In this document: positions 18,519-27,656 of the stretch, piece after piece
Position numbering within the stretch: the first letter of the stretch is position 1
How the letters are laid out: every line of letters begins with the position of its first letter
NCBI GenBank assembly: GCA_016933025.1
Contig: JAFGBT010000030.1
Coordinates: 1-64,000 of the forward strand
Direction: 5' to 3'
Source: Spirochaetota bacterium
GTDB lineage: Bacteria > Spirochaetota > UBA4802 > UBA5550
DNA length: 64,000 bases
Translations under genes and position numbers: made by a program
The notes under the pieces: generated by a model
What the model was told of the DNA's origin: nothing
Seen by the model: only the letters and a program-made list of their open reading frames with translations
The model's database searches: none

Positions 18519-19960
18519 AAAATATATACGAAAAGAGCGTTCCCGGCAGAAGGGGCGTTGATCCCGGTACCGCTAAAAAGGAGACCGAAAAGAAGCTTGC
18601 TGACCGCTACCGTCGCATAAGCGACAACGGTCTCCCCGAACTCTCGGAGCTTGACGTAATAAGACATTATATACGCCTTTCACAGCTCAATTTTTCTGTC
18701 GATACGCATTTTTATCCGCTCGGATCGTGCACCATGAAATACAATCCGAAGGTAAACGAGGCGCTCAGCTCGCTGCCCGGGTTCGCGGGAACGCACCCAT
18801 TTATGGCGTACCTTGACGTGGACGCAGTACAGGGTTCGCTCGAGCTGATTTACTCCCTCTCAGAGCTGCTGGCCGAGATAACCGGGATGAAAGGAGTAAC
18901 GACGCAGCCCTACGCCGGAGCACATGGCGAACTGACCGGGATACTCCTGATGGCGGCATACCACGGGACAAAGGGCAACAGAAAAAAATATGTCATTGTA
19001 CCCGACGAGGCTCACGGCACCAATCCAGCCAGCGCGGCAATGGGAGGCTTCTCCGTAATTTCAATACCGGTCGACCGCGACGGAGGCATGGACGTTAATA
19101 TATTCAGGGAAAAGATGAGCGACGAGGTGGCCGGTGTAATGCTTACTCTGCCGAACACACTGGGGCTCTTTCCCCGCAATATATCAGAAATCGTCAAGAT
19201 AGCGAAAAAACACGACGCGCTCCTTTACAACGACGGTGCGAACCTCAACGCGATACTCGGCAAGGCCAGACCTGGCGATATCGGGTTCGACATCGTTCAC
19301 ATGAACCTTCACAAGACCTTTGCGACGCCCCATGGCGGCGGCGGACCTGGCGCCGGGGTTGTCGCGGTTTCTGAAAAACTCGTCGATTTTCTTCCCGTGC
19401 CGATCGTCACAAAAACAAAGGGAGGCGCCTATACCCTTGACTTCAAGGTCAAACGAAGCATCGGACGGGTGGCTTCTTTTTTCGGCAATTTCGCCGTTCT
19501 CGTGCGCGCCTACGCCTATATCATGATGCTCGGAAGGGAAGGTCTTACAGACGCTTCTGAGAAGGCTGTGCTGAACGCCAATTACATACGGGTAAAGCTT
19601 AAGAAATACTATGACGCGCCGTTCGACAGGAACTGCATGCACGAATGCGTCTTCTCGGCAAGGCGCCAGGTCCAGAAATACGGCGTGCACGCCATTGACA
19701 TAGCAAAGGCCCTTATCGAAAGAGGCATACATCCGCCCACAATTTACTTCCCCCTGGTTGTCGATGAGGCCCTTATGATCGAGCCGACTGAGACCGAGTC
19801 CAAGGAGACCCTCGACGAATTCATCAGGGCGATGGTTGAAATCGCAGAGACTGCAGAGAAGAACCCGGGGATGCTTAAAAATGCCCCTGAAAACACGCCG
19901 GTCTCGCGGCCCGACGAGACTAAGGCCGCCCGAGAGTTAAAGCTGACATGCAACCGTTGA
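18515..19960 (+). CDS. gcvPB: Glycine dehydrogenase (decarboxylating) subunit 2, PLP-binding
   Basis: 481 aa. The pyridoxal-phosphate lysine is K267 in HMNLHKTFATPHGGGGPGAG. Other family marks are FYPLGSCTMKYNPKVNE and DEAHGTNPASAAMGGF. It forms the alpha2beta2 P protein with GcvPA. The stop overlaps the start of the lipoyl ligase gene by 13 bases. Confidence 0.97.
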   Translation: MKNIYEKSVPGRRGVDPGTAKKETEKKLADRYRRISDNGLPELSELDVIRHYIRLSQLNFSVDTHFYPLGSCTMKYNPKVNEALSSLPGFAGTHPFMAYLDVDAVQGSLELIYSLSELLAEITGMKGVTTQPYAGAHGELTGILLMAAYHGTKGNRKKYVIVPDEAHGTNPASAAMGGFSVISIPVDRDGGMDVNIFREKMSDEVAGVMLTLPNTLGLFPRNISEIVKIAKKHDALLYNDGANLNAILGKARPGDIGFDIVHMNLHKTFATPHGGGGPGAGVVAVSEKLVDFLPVPIVTKTKGGAYTLDFKVKRSIGRVASFFGNFAVLVRAYAYIMMLGREGLTDASEKAVLNANYIRVKLKKYYDAPFDRNCMHECVFSARRQVQKYGVHAIDIAKALIERGIHPPTIYFPLVVDEALMIEPTETESKETLDEFIRAMVEIAETAEKNPGMLKNAPENTPVSRPDETKAARELKLTCNR

Positions 19961-20787
19961 GGGCGCGGTTTGTTCCTTACCGATGCGCCAGCGGTTTTGA
20001 GAACATGGCCGCCGACGAGTACCTTATATCGTGCTACCAGCGATATCGTGTACCGGTACTCAGAATTTATGGGTGGGATCCCCCGTCTATAAGCCTCGGG
20101 AGGTATCAGAAGGCAGCGTGCCTCCACGTAGACGCGTGCCGGTCGGACTCGGTGAACATAGTCCGCCGCGTTACCGGTGGCGGCGCAATATTTCATTTTA
20201 GCGAGGTGACCTATTCCCTTGCGGTGGGGGAGCGAGACCTCGGGAAAGGCGCTGTCTCAATTAAGGATTCATTCGGCATTCTGAACGGTTTTATCATCGA
20301 GGCGTACCACATGCTGGGACTTGACGCTTCGTACGCGAAAGATTCCGCGGTGCGAGGTGCGGCTGCTGGAAGCTCGCAGCCTTTTTGCTTTGCCGGCAAC
20401 GAGGAATTCGACATTCTAATAAGGGGCAAAAAAATAGGAGGCAACGCACAGCGTAGAACAGAGGGGGTCATATTCCAGCACGGCTCCATCCCCCTGACGA
20501 TTGACGCGGATAGAATTATGAGGTATTTCCGCGGGACCATAGACTTTGATAATTTCACGTGCCTGGAAGAGCTCCTTTCGCGCAAAGTCCCGCCGTATGA
20601 CGTGATCAAGGTACTCCCTAAAGCTTTCTCAGCAGTAATGAAATATGAATGCCATGAAAAGGATTTTTCGCCATCAGAAAAAAAAGATATTACATTTATA
20701 ATGAAAAACAGATACCGAGCCGATTCGTGGATGAAAGATAGAAGGGGATACGCCCATGAGGAACGCCAGGCCGGTCTGGCTCAATAA
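19948..20787 (+). CDS. Lipoate-protein ligase A / octanoyltransferase (LipM-like)
   Basis: 279 aa of the LplA/LipB/LipM superfamily, which attaches lipoate or octanoate to carrier-protein lysines such as K65 of GcvH. The lipoyl-binding motif VRRVTGGGAIFH is at residues 72-83; the conserved lysine is K162 in GKKIGGNAQRR, followed by GVIFQHGSIPL. C147 just before (QPFCFAGNEEF) aligns in my reading with the catalytic Cys of Bacillus LipM, and there is no LplA C-terminal accessory domain. With lipA next door, an octanoyl-ACP:protein transferase role (LipM) is at least as likely as lipoate scavenging. It overlaps both neighbours (13 and 32 bases). Confidence 0.8.
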   Translation: MQPLRARFVPYRCASGFENMAADEYLISCYQRYRVPVLRIYGWDPPSISLGRYQKAACLHVDACRSDSVNIVRRVTGGGAIFHFSEVTYSLAVGERDLGKGAVSIKDSFGILNGFIIEAYHMLGLDASYAKDSAVRGAAAGSSQPFCFAGNEEFDILIRGKKIGGNAQRRTEGVIFQHGSIPLTIDADRIMRYFRGTIDFDNFTCLEELLSRKVPPYDVIKVLPKAFSAVMKYECHEKDFSPSEKKDITFIMKNRYRADSWMKDRRGYAHEERQAGLAQ

Positions 20788-21652
20788 AAAAATCGATTTT
20801 CGTGCCATGCATGTTATGGAAGAACGCCTCGCGGGCCTTTCCCTTCGTACGGTATGCCATCAGGCCCGCTGTCCGAATATATCTGAATGCTTTTGCCGTG
20901 GCACCGCGACGTTCCTCATTCTCGGCGACATCTGCACGAGGGGGTGCGGGTTCTGCTCCGTGAAGAGGGGTTCGCCATCCCAGCCGGACACCGGCGAGCC
21001 GACGCGTGTAGCAGAGGCTGTGCGTCGCCTGCAATTGCGCCATGTCGTGGTCACATCGGTAACAAGGGACGATCTCGCTGACGGCGGCGCGTCGTTATTC
21101 GCGACCGTGATTCGGGCTATCAGGGAGTACGATGACAGCATTACTGTCGAAACACTGACGCCGGATTTCCTGGGGGATGCGAATGCCGTGAAAACAGTTG
21201 TGGAAGCGCGACCCGATATTTTCGGCCACAACCTTGAAACCGTCCCCTCTCTCTACGGCGTGAGAACACGCTGCGACTACAGGCGCAGCCTGAAGGTTCT
21301 CGAGTCAGCAAAGGCCTATGCGGATCGCGTCCGTACAAAATCTGCGATCATGCTTGGACTCGGCGAAACGGAGCGCGAGGTCATTGACGTCTTCAGGGAC
21401 CTCCGCAACGCCGGCTGCGATTACCTTGCGATCGGCCAGTACCTTCAGCCGGACAGGCGCGCCGTACCGGTAAAGGAATACCTGGATCCGTTCCGTTTCG
21501 TGCAGTACCGCAAGGCGGCTGAATCGCTCGGATTCAAGCATGTTGAAAGCGGCGTGTACGTGCGGAGCTCCTACATGGCTGACCGGTATGGCGAAAGCGA
21601 AATCTCCGAATCGCGTGAATCTGAAAACCTGATATCAGGAATCAGAATATGA
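20756..21652 (+). CDS. lipA: Lipoyl synthase LipA
   Basis: 298 aa radical SAM enzyme that inserts two sulfurs into protein-bound octanoate. The auxiliary cluster motif is CHQARCPNISEC near residue 34 and the radical SAM CX3CX2C is CTRGCGFC near residue 60. The C-terminal RSSYMAD carries the family's RSSYxA serine ligand. The ATG at 20756 gives the expected N-terminus (RPVWLNKKIDF). It overlaps the ligase gene by 32 bases and ends in ATGA with lpd. Confidence 0.96.
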   Translation: MRNARPVWLNKKIDFRAMHVMEERLAGLSLRTVCHQARCPNISECFCRGTATFLILGDICTRGCGFCSVKRGSPSQPDTGEPTRVAEAVRRLQLRHVVVTSVTRDDLADGGASLFATVIRAIREYDDSITVETLTPDFLGDANAVKTVVEARPDIFGHNLETVPSLYGVRTRCDYRRSLKVLESAKAYADRVRTKSAIMLGLGETEREVIDVFRDLRNAGCDYLAIGQYLQPDRRAVPVKEYLDPFRFVQYRKAAESLGFKHVESGVYVRSSYMADRYGESEISESRESENLISGIRI

Positions 21653-22947
21653 AAGAATACGATCTTGCAATCATCGGCTCTGGACCTGCCGGATATACTG
21701 CCGCGTTTGAGGCGGCTAAGCATAGATTAAAAACGGCTATAATCGAGCGTGATCTCTCGCGCCTCGGCGGCGTCTGTCTCGGCGAGGGCTGCATTCCGCT
21801 CAAGGGACTTCTCTATCATTCCCGCGCCAATAAGGACTACCTTCCTCTGCGCGATATGGTCATCAAGCGCGTGGAACAGATCCGGGCCGGTCTGAAATCG
21901 CGAATAGATTCAGTCGGTATTGACCTGATCCAGGGGGAGGGCCGTTTCGTTTCGCGCGACCGGCTGGACGTCGCCGGCGTGACCATACGGGCGCAAAAAT
22001 ATCTTATCGCGACCGGGTCCTCCCCCAAAAGGTATTTTAATCAGCCGAACGTGTTCCCGTCAGAAAAAATATTTTCACTCGATAAAACGCCGGGCAGCGT
22101 TCTGATAATCGGCGGCGGCGTGGTCGGCTGCGAGTACGCCTCGTTTCTGAGCTCGATCGGAGTCAGGGTCACTATCGTCGAGATGCTCGGGTCTCTCCTC
22201 GCCGGGGAGGATGAAGAATCTGTCCGGGTTCTCGCCCGCGAGTTCAGGAAGAATAACGTTGCCGTGCATGTGAACAGCCGTGTGACAGGAATCACCCAGA
22301 CAAATGAAGCGACATACAGCAACGGCCAGGGCGAGATAAAGAAAACGTTCGACCTGATATTTGAAACAACCGGAAGGAATCCAAACACGGCAGGTTTAGG
22401 TCTCGATGCGGCAGGCGTCATGCTCGATGAAAATGGCTTTATAAGTGTCGACAAGGTCATGCAGACCTCTGCTTCCGGCATCTATGCTGCGGGAGACTGC
22501 ATAAACACGCCTATGCTGGCCTACACCGCCTACAAGGAGGCTGCGGCGGCGGTTCGGCACATGGCTGAAGGAAAAACGACTGCGATTGACTACCAATCGA
22601 TGCCGCGGCTCGTCTTTTCCGATCCGCAGGTAGGAAGCGTCGGAGCCTCGGCAAGTACCGCGAAAGAGCGAAACATCACACCAAGGATATACAAATACTT
22701 TTTCAAGGCACTTGGCAAGGCGGTCATGGAAGGACATGACGCCGGCTTTGTCAAGATCGTCGCTGACGCCGACTCGGACAGGATTGTCGGCGCCTCGGCT
22801 GTTGGCAATGACATTACCGATATAATCAACCATCTTGCCACGATAATCTGGTGCGGGATCACGGTTTCACAAATAAAGGACTGCATGTTCGTCCATCCAT
22901 CGTATTCAGAGATACTATTGGAGGCGATCCATTACGGTAAGCAGTAA
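21649..22947 (+). CDS. lpdA: Dihydrolipoamide dehydrogenase (L protein)
   Basis: 432 aa flavoprotein that reoxidises dihydrolipoyl-GcvH with NAD+. FAD motif IIGSGPAGYTAAFEA at residues 8-22. Redox disulfide C43/C48 in GGVCLGEGCIPLK. NAD-binding GGGVVGCEYASFL near 153. C-terminal His/Glu dyad in HPSYSEILLEA. It is somewhat short for the family (usually 460-475). Its place as the last gcv/lip gene marks it as the glycine-cleavage L protein. Confidence 0.95.
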   Translation: MKEYDLAIIGSGPAGYTAAFEAAKHRLKTAIIERDLSRLGGVCLGEGCIPLKGLLYHSRANKDYLPLRDMVIKRVEQIRAGLKSRIDSVGIDLIQGEGRFVSRDRLDVAGVTIRAQKYLIATGSSPKRYFNQPNVFPSEKIFSLDKTPGSVLIIGGGVVGCEYASFLSSIGVRVTIVEMLGSLLAGEDEESVRVLAREFRKNNVAVHVNSRVTGITQTNEATYSNGQGEIKKTFDLIFETTGRNPNTAGLGLDAAGVMLDENGFISVDKVMQTSASGIYAAGDCINTPMLAYTAYKEAAAAVRHMAEGKTTAIDYQSMPRLVFSDPQVGSVGASASTAKERNITPRIYKYFFKALGKAVMEGHDAGFVKIVADADSDRIVGASAVGNDITDIINHLATIIWCGITVSQIKDCMFVHPSYSEILLEAIHYGKQ

Positions 22948-22989
22948 TGCGGGTTTTTCAATTTTATGGATCATATTTCGAGGTTTGCA

Positions 22990-24861
22990 ATGAAAAACGG
23001 CCGTTGTGATGCGATACTCGATGTCAATCTGAGTACCGGCGCCATTGAAACTACGAACCCGGGTGACGATTTCCTTCGCATGTATTGCGGCGGAAGCGGA
23101 ATCGGGGCCTATTATCTCTTGAAAGATACCCTCCCGGACACCGATCCTCTGTCAATAAACAATATCATTATCATCGCACCGGGCATAACGACCGGCGCCG
23201 CTATTTCAGGGGTAAGCCGCTGTTGCATGACATCTCTGTCGCCCCTCACGGGAATGGCGGCCGACAGCCAGGCCGGCGGAAGCATCGGCCCGATGATAAA
23301 GAGGAGCGGGTACGACGCCATCGTGATCAGAGGACGGGCCGACCGGGCATCATACATCCTGGTTGACGGCATGAAGACATCGATACTCGACGCGGCGGAA
23401 TGTGCGGGCAAAACAGTATCGGCCGCGCGGGCCGCGCTATTAGAGAAGCACGGCGCGAAAAACGTCAGCATAATACAGTGCGGCCCTGCCGGAGAGAAAC
23501 TCGTCCGCTACGCCAATGTCATGGCTGACGGCAATGACGCCTTCGGCCGGGGTGGGATGGGGGCAGTCTTCGGAAGCAAAAACCTGAGGGCAGTTGTCGT
23601 GATAGGCTCAGGCGAGTTGACATTTGCAGACCCGGACGGACTGAGGGAACTTGCCAGGGCGGGGGCGAAGCGCATTCCAAGTTCCGGTTTCCCGGAAACC
23701 CTGAAAAAATACGGCACGCCGGGAGTTGTCAAATTTCAGGCTGAAGCGGGAAACTTCGCGACACACAATTACTCTCGCGGCTGGCATCCGGAATATATGA
23801 AACTGGACGGGTCCGTCTTCGAGTCTGAGATCGGGGCGGGGGCTGCGACCTGTTTCGGATGCGCCGTGTCGTGCAGGAAAAAAGTCAAAACCGACGATGG
23901 ATATAATCTCTCAGATGCGCTGGGCGGGCCGGAATTCGAAACCCTTGGAATGCTCGGGGCGAACCTCGACATCACCGACGCCTCGGCGGTAGCGAAAGCA
24001 AACGAACTCTGCAATGAATACGGTATCGACACCATTACCATGGGATGCGTGGCGGGTTATCTGTTCGAGTGCGCTGAACAGGGCATGATGGCGCCGGCAG
24101 ATACCGGCGGAACAAAACTTTCATTCGGAGACCCGAAGAGCCTTTTCAATCTGATCGAGGCGGTCGCGCGCCGTGATGGCTTCGGCGACACCTGCGCGGA
24201 CGGTTTTGAGTCAATGATACGAAAATACGGAGAAAAGACGCGCCCCTTCGCAATCAACGTGAAGGGCGCCGGCCTGGCCGTGCACCTGCCTCAGTACAAG
24301 CCGAGCCAGGCGCTGATGTATGCCGTCTGCCCGATCGGCCCCGACCACATGTCATCTGAGCATGACTGGCTCCTCGCGAGCGCTTCGGAGGCGAGCAGGG
24401 GGCTCGGCATACTCGGGCAGGAAGACAATCCTTCAACAACACCAAACAAGGTCCGCATGACGGCGTACTCTCAGATATATTACAGCCTTCTTGACGCCCT
24501 GTCACTCTGCATGTTCTGCTGGGGGCCCGGAAATCTCTTCACATACCGCGATCTCGAGGACCTTGTGCGATTCGCCACCGGTTGGGACATGACCTTCTGG
24601 GAGCTTATGAAGGCGGGGGAACGCCGCATCACCATGCTGCGTCACGTCAACGCGAAACGCGGATTCGATAAATCGCAGGACCTTCTTCCGGACCGCCTCT
24701 TTGAAAAACTTCCGGACGGCCCGAGCAAGGGCCGGCATGTCGACCGGGATGATTTTGCGCGTATGAAGGATCAGTACTACGCCTTCATGGGCTGGGACGC
24801 TCAAACAGGAAATCCGACGGAGGGTAAGTTGATGGAGCTCGGTCTGGAATGGGCGATTTGA
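22990..24861 (+). CDS. Tungsten-containing aldehyde:ferredoxin oxidoreductase (AOR family)
   Basis: 623 aa from the ATG at 22990, which has GAGG upstream; an ATG at 22966 lacks one. The N-terminal domain has MYCGGSGIGAYYLL and the tungstopterin-binding stretch FGRGGMGAVFGSKNLRAVV. 4Fe-4S ligands are C288, C291 and C295 (CFGCAVSC), with the fourth likely C507 or C510 (SLCMFCWGPGNL). AORs oxidise aldehydes to acids with ferredoxin, or run in reverse. Following lpd by only 42 bases, it may be read with the glycine-cleavage genes, an unusual partnership. Confidence 0.9.
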   Translation: MKNGRCDAILDVNLSTGAIETTNPGDDFLRMYCGGSGIGAYYLLKDTLPDTDPLSINNIIIIAPGITTGAAISGVSRCCMTSLSPLTGMAADSQAGGSIGPMIKRSGYDAIVIRGRADRASYILVDGMKTSILDAAECAGKTVSAARAALLEKHGAKNVSIIQCGPAGEKLVRYANVMADGNDAFGRGGMGAVFGSKNLRAVVVIGSGELTFADPDGLRELARAGAKRIPSSGFPETLKKYGTPGVVKFQAEAGNFATHNYSRGWHPEYMKLDGSVFESEIGAGAATCFGCAVSCRKKVKTDDGYNLSDALGGPEFETLGMLGANLDITDASAVAKANELCNEYGIDTITMGCVAGYLFECAEQGMMAPADTGGTKLSFGDPKSLFNLIEAVARRDGFGDTCADGFESMIRKYGEKTRPFAINVKGAGLAVHLPQYKPSQALMYAVCPIGPDHMSSEHDWLLASASEASRGLGILGQEDNPSTTPNKVRMTAYSQIYYSLLDALSLCMFCWGPGNLFTYRDLEDLVRFATGWDMTFWELMKAGERRITMLRHVNAKRGFDKSQDLLPDRLFEKLPDGPSKGRHVDRDDFARMKDQYYAFMGWDAQTGNPTEGKLMELGLEWAI

Positions 24862-25219
24862 AGGAAATCAGGTACCGCCCCTTCCAGATTAAAATCCTGA
24901 CGGCCACGTTTCTCGCCTACGCCGGTTATTATCTCTGCCGCAGGCCCTTCTATATAGTCAAAGCTGATCTGGCGGCGACGTTTGGCTTCACGGCCGTAGA
25001 CCTCGCGAACCTCGGCACCGCATGTCTCCATCGGATTTGCGGGATTCATGCTGTTCGGGCCTGATGCCCTGCTCTCGGGGGTCGGCGCTATTGCTGTACC
25101 GCATCTACGATCGAGACATCCTCCCGATACTTGTCATGCAGGTGATGGTTGCCGCTATGACCGCCCTTTTGATGTTTCCACTCCGGATCAGGTCGTTGCG
25201 GGGCAAGGCAGACCTGTAG
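24849..25219 (+). pseudogene. Remnant of an OPA-family (GlpT/UhpC-like) MFS transporter
   Basis: The first 55 codons read like the N-terminus of a sugar-phosphate permease (RPFQIKILTATFLAYAGYYL, then CRRPFY). After about 25015 the frame is lost. The next recognisable piece (GFAGFMLFGPDALLSGVGAI, around 25032-25098) belongs far downstream in intact OPA transporters and is in another frame. The last piece (about 25100-25219) is in the third frame and looks like the final transmembrane helix, ending at TAG. So the gene has one large internal deletion and at least one further frameshift. Its ATG overlaps the end of the AOR gene by 13 bases. Confidence 0.8.
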
Positions 25220-25252
25220 CGGTTCGGACGCGGGCAAAGACATGTAATTTTG

Positions 25253-25283
25253 TTGACAGATAATCCTGATAATTATCTAGAAT
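25253..25283 (+). promoter_or_regulatory. Candidate promoter and operator region upstream of the alcohol dehydrogenase
   Basis: TTGACA (25253-25258) and TAGAAT (25278-25283) with a long 19-base spacer. An inverted repeat flanks it: GATAATCCTGAT at 25259-25270 and ATCAGGTTATC at 25296-25306, differing by one inserted base. The gene starts 230 bases later, with the repeat at 25339-25395 in between. Confidence 0.35.
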
Positions 25284-25338
25284 AATTAATATATGATCAG
25301 GTTATCCCTGCGTGAATAAAGTAATTGCTTATTCCGCG

Positions 25339-25395
25339 GTCACCCTTCGACTACGCTCAGAGTGACCGGCGATATGTCATGCCGAGCGTAGTCGA
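25339..25395. repeat. Palindromic REP-like intergenic element
   Basis: Two nested inverted pairs: TCGACTACGCTC (25347-25358) with GAGCGTAGTCGA (25384-25395), a perfect 12-bp match, and GTCAC (25339) with GTGAC (25362). Sequences of this look (GTCACCCTTCGACTACGCTC) recur as short dispersed palindromes in many bacterial genomes; only this copy is in the window. Confidence 0.6.
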
Positions 25396-25513
25396 GGCAT
25401 GCGCCATAACGATGCCTACCTTGCGTGAATCGCGAGTCTAATCGGGACAAGGAAGCATGTTCGTTATCTATATCCATGAATGTTTTAATCATTATTACAC
25501 AAAGAGGAAAGCC

Positions 25514-26665
25514 ATGGTACAGTACAATTATCCGACAATCATATTGCTTGGCGAAGGGTCTCTTGCTGAATTCGGCAGGCGGCTGAAAGACAGGGATCAT
25601 AAAAAAGCGCTCATAGTGACAGATAAAACAGTGGAAGAGATAGGCATTGTCAAAAAGGTCACGGATGTAATAGCCGCAGCAGGGCTTCAATATGAAGTAT
25701 TTGATGAAACCCATCCAAACCCGATCGAGGAAGACGTGGAGAAGGGCGTTGCCGCCTACCGGAAGGGCGCGTGCGACAGCATCATCGGCCTCGGCGGCGG
25801 CAGCCCTATCGATGTCGCCAAGGTAATCAAGATTATGGTCGCAAACCCGCCGCCCCTATCGCAGTACGACGACAGCAAGGGGGGCGATAGACTCATCACG
25901 CAGCCGATGCCTTCTCTCTACGCCGTCCCGACCACGTCAGGCACCGGGAGCGAGGTTGGCAGGTCAGGCGTTATCATACTTCGCGAAACCGGAAGAAAAA
26001 CCATCTTCTTCCATCCGGAGATCCTCCCCGCGATCGCCGTGCTCGAGCCGGCTCTCACGGTCGGGATGCCGCCCCTTCTCACGGCGGCCACCGGCATGGA
26101 CGCATTCGTCCACTGTCTGGAGGCGTACTTCGTGAACATGTTCCATCCCATGGCCGATGGTATCGCACTCCAGGGCATGGAGCTGGTGCTCAAATGGCTA
26201 ACCGAGGCCTGCAGGAACGGCAGGAACATCGAGGCGCGCGAGAAGATGCAGATAGCGGCATCCATGGGAGCCGTTGCCTTCCAGAAGGGGCTCGGCATGA
26301 TCCATTCTATGGCGCACCCGCTTTCAAGCCTCTACGGACTCCACCATGGTCTTGCGAACGCCCTGGTGCTCCCGGACTCAGTACTGCTCCTGGAGCAGTC
26401 CTCTCTCAACGTCGAGCAGATCGCCAAGATTCAAAAGGTGCGTTCCATCTTCGCTGAATGCGGCATGGGGAGAGGGAGCCTGTCGGAAAGCTGCAGGGCT
26501 TTCTGCGACAGCGTCGGCATCCAGATGGGCCTCTCGAAGCACGACGTACCGTCAGACGGGATTGACATGTTAAGCGCAGAGGCACTGAAGGATTCATGCC
26601 ATGCCGGCAATATGGTGCCGGTCACCATAAATGACTTCAAGAAGGTTCTTACCGCCGCACTGTAA
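25514..26665 (+). CDS. Iron-containing alcohol dehydrogenase
   Basis: 383 aa from the ATG at 25514, which has AGAGGAAA upstream and gives the standard family length; a start 57 bases earlier is unlikely. The NAD motif is GLGGGSPIDVAK near residue 95. Metal ligands of the Fe-ADH fold are visible: the ATGMDAFVHCLEAYF stretch, and two histidines in GMIHSMAHPLSSLYGLHHG. It interconverts an alcohol and an aldehyde or ketone; the substrate is not predictable. AOR upstream would make aldehyde oxidation a natural partner reaction. Confidence 0.9.
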   Translation: MVQYNYPTIILLGEGSLAEFGRRLKDRDHKKALIVTDKTVEEIGIVKKVTDVIAAAGLQYEVFDETHPNPIEEDVEKGVAAYRKGACDSIIGLGGGSPIDVAKVIKIMVANPPPLSQYDDSKGGDRLITQPMPSLYAVPTTSGTGSEVGRSGVIILRETGRKTIFFHPEILPAIAVLEPALTVGMPPLLTAATGMDAFVHCLEAYFVNMFHPMADGIALQGMELVLKWLTEACRNGRNIEAREKMQIAASMGAVAFQKGLGMIHSMAHPLSSLYGLHHGLANALVLPDSVLLLEQSSLNVEQIAKIQKVRSIFAECGMGRGSLSESCRAFCDSVGIQMGLSKHDVPSDGIDMLSAEALKDSCHAGNMVPVTINDFKKVLTAAL

Positions 26666-26670
26666 GAAAA

Positions 26671-26698
26671 CAGTGCCCCGCCATTTTGCGGGGCACTG
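26671..26698 (-). terminator. Terminator hairpin between convergent adh and esterase genes
   Basis: Perfect 11-bp stem CAGTGCCCCGC/GCGGGGCACTG with a 6-base loop. A T-run (TTTTCTTA) follows only on the minus strand, so it best serves the esterase gene; it may also stop the plus-strand transcript. Confidence 0.75.
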
Positions 26699-26735
26699 CT
26701 GAAGCGTCGACGTAAATCAGACGTTGTACGTTCCG

Positions 26736-27656
26736 TCAGGGCAGGGTAAATTGCGACATGAAATCCCATGCCATATCGGTCACGTGAATATCGTCCCTGG
26801 AATAGAGAGTGTTATGGTCACCTCCCTGAACCGTGCATAGAGTTACCTTCACGCCTTCGGCGCAATCCTCATACGTCTCGCAACGGCTCCTGTCATAATA
26901 GACGGTCACGGGTGTCCCCGAGCAGCCGTTGACAGTGGCCCAATCCTGTAAACTCTCCTGAGCTCCCATGTATGAAGTGTCTTCAAAGGGAATCAGGCCT
27001 CCGCCGTAGTAAATCGTCGTATCGGCCGTACCGTGGAACTGTATAATCGGTACCGCGCGAGTTGGGATCGAGTCAGGGACAAGGACCGGCATTGATTTCG
27101 GCGAAACGGCGGCGAATACATCTGCCGCCTCCCGGCCCAATCGGTGGGCCATGCCGGCGCCGTTCGAATGTCCGTGGGCATAGACCCTCTTGAGGTCTAT
27201 AGAACACCGGGACGAAATCAGGTCAACAATGCCGCGGGCAAGACTGACATCATCGACTTTGTAATCAACGGCGGAACCACAGCAGGCTTTCCCAGCGTTC
27301 CAGCTTTGGAAACCACTGGATCCGAAGCCTTCCGGATATGCTGCAATAAAGCACTCCTCATCCGCCTTTTGCATGAATCCGTCCGTGTTGGACTGGTTGG
27401 TGGCGGTATCCATATAACCGTGAAAGATAACGACAAGCGGCACAGCCTCCGTACCGTCATAGCATGCCGGCACATGGACATACACGGTTCTCGTTCTGCC
27501 GTCCTGATCTAGAGTAAGCTCCCAGTCCCCGGAGGCAAGACTGCCTGCCGGAGGAGTCTCCCAATTCCCTCCGCTGCATGATATGAGAGAAATGAACAAC
27601 GTAAAAAATGTTGATAAAAATAGCATTCGCGATGTAATTCTATTATTTAACATCAT
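26736..27656 (-). CDS. Secreted lipoprotein esterase, PHB-depolymerase/LpqC family
   Basis: 306 aa. Lipoprotein signal peptide ends FTLFISLISC, so the mature protein is lipid-anchored outside the cytoplasm. The alpha/beta-hydrolase core follows: oxyanion region VVIFHGYMDTATNQS, nucleophile Ser in HGHSNGAG, Asp in the FHGTADTTIYY stretch, and His in VQGGDHNTL. Relatives are polyhydroxybutyrate depolymerases, feruloyl and acetylxylan esterases; the substrate is not predictable. AGGGAG precedes the two adjacent ATGs. It is alone on its strand. Confidence 0.85.
   Translation of the reverse strand: MMLNNRITSRMLFLSTFFTLFISLISCSGGNWETPPAGSLASGDWELTLDQDGRTRTVYVHVPACYDGTEAVPLVVIFHGYMDTATNQSNTDGFMQKADEECFIAAYPEGFGSSGFQSWNAGKACCGSAVDYKVDDVSLARGIVDLISSRCSIDLKRVYAHGHSNGAGMAHRLGREAADVFAAVSPKSMPVLVPDSIPTRAVPIIQFHGTADTTIYYGGGLIPFEDTSYMGAQESLQDWATVNGCSGTPVTVYYDRSRCETYEDCAEGVKVTLCTVQGGDHNTLYSRDDIHVTDMAWDFMSQFTLP

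Noticed and set aside
19184-19732. Minus-strand 182-codon ORF opposite gcvPB
   Set aside because: Antisense to the PLP-binding region of a clear enzyme; composition typical of a shadow.
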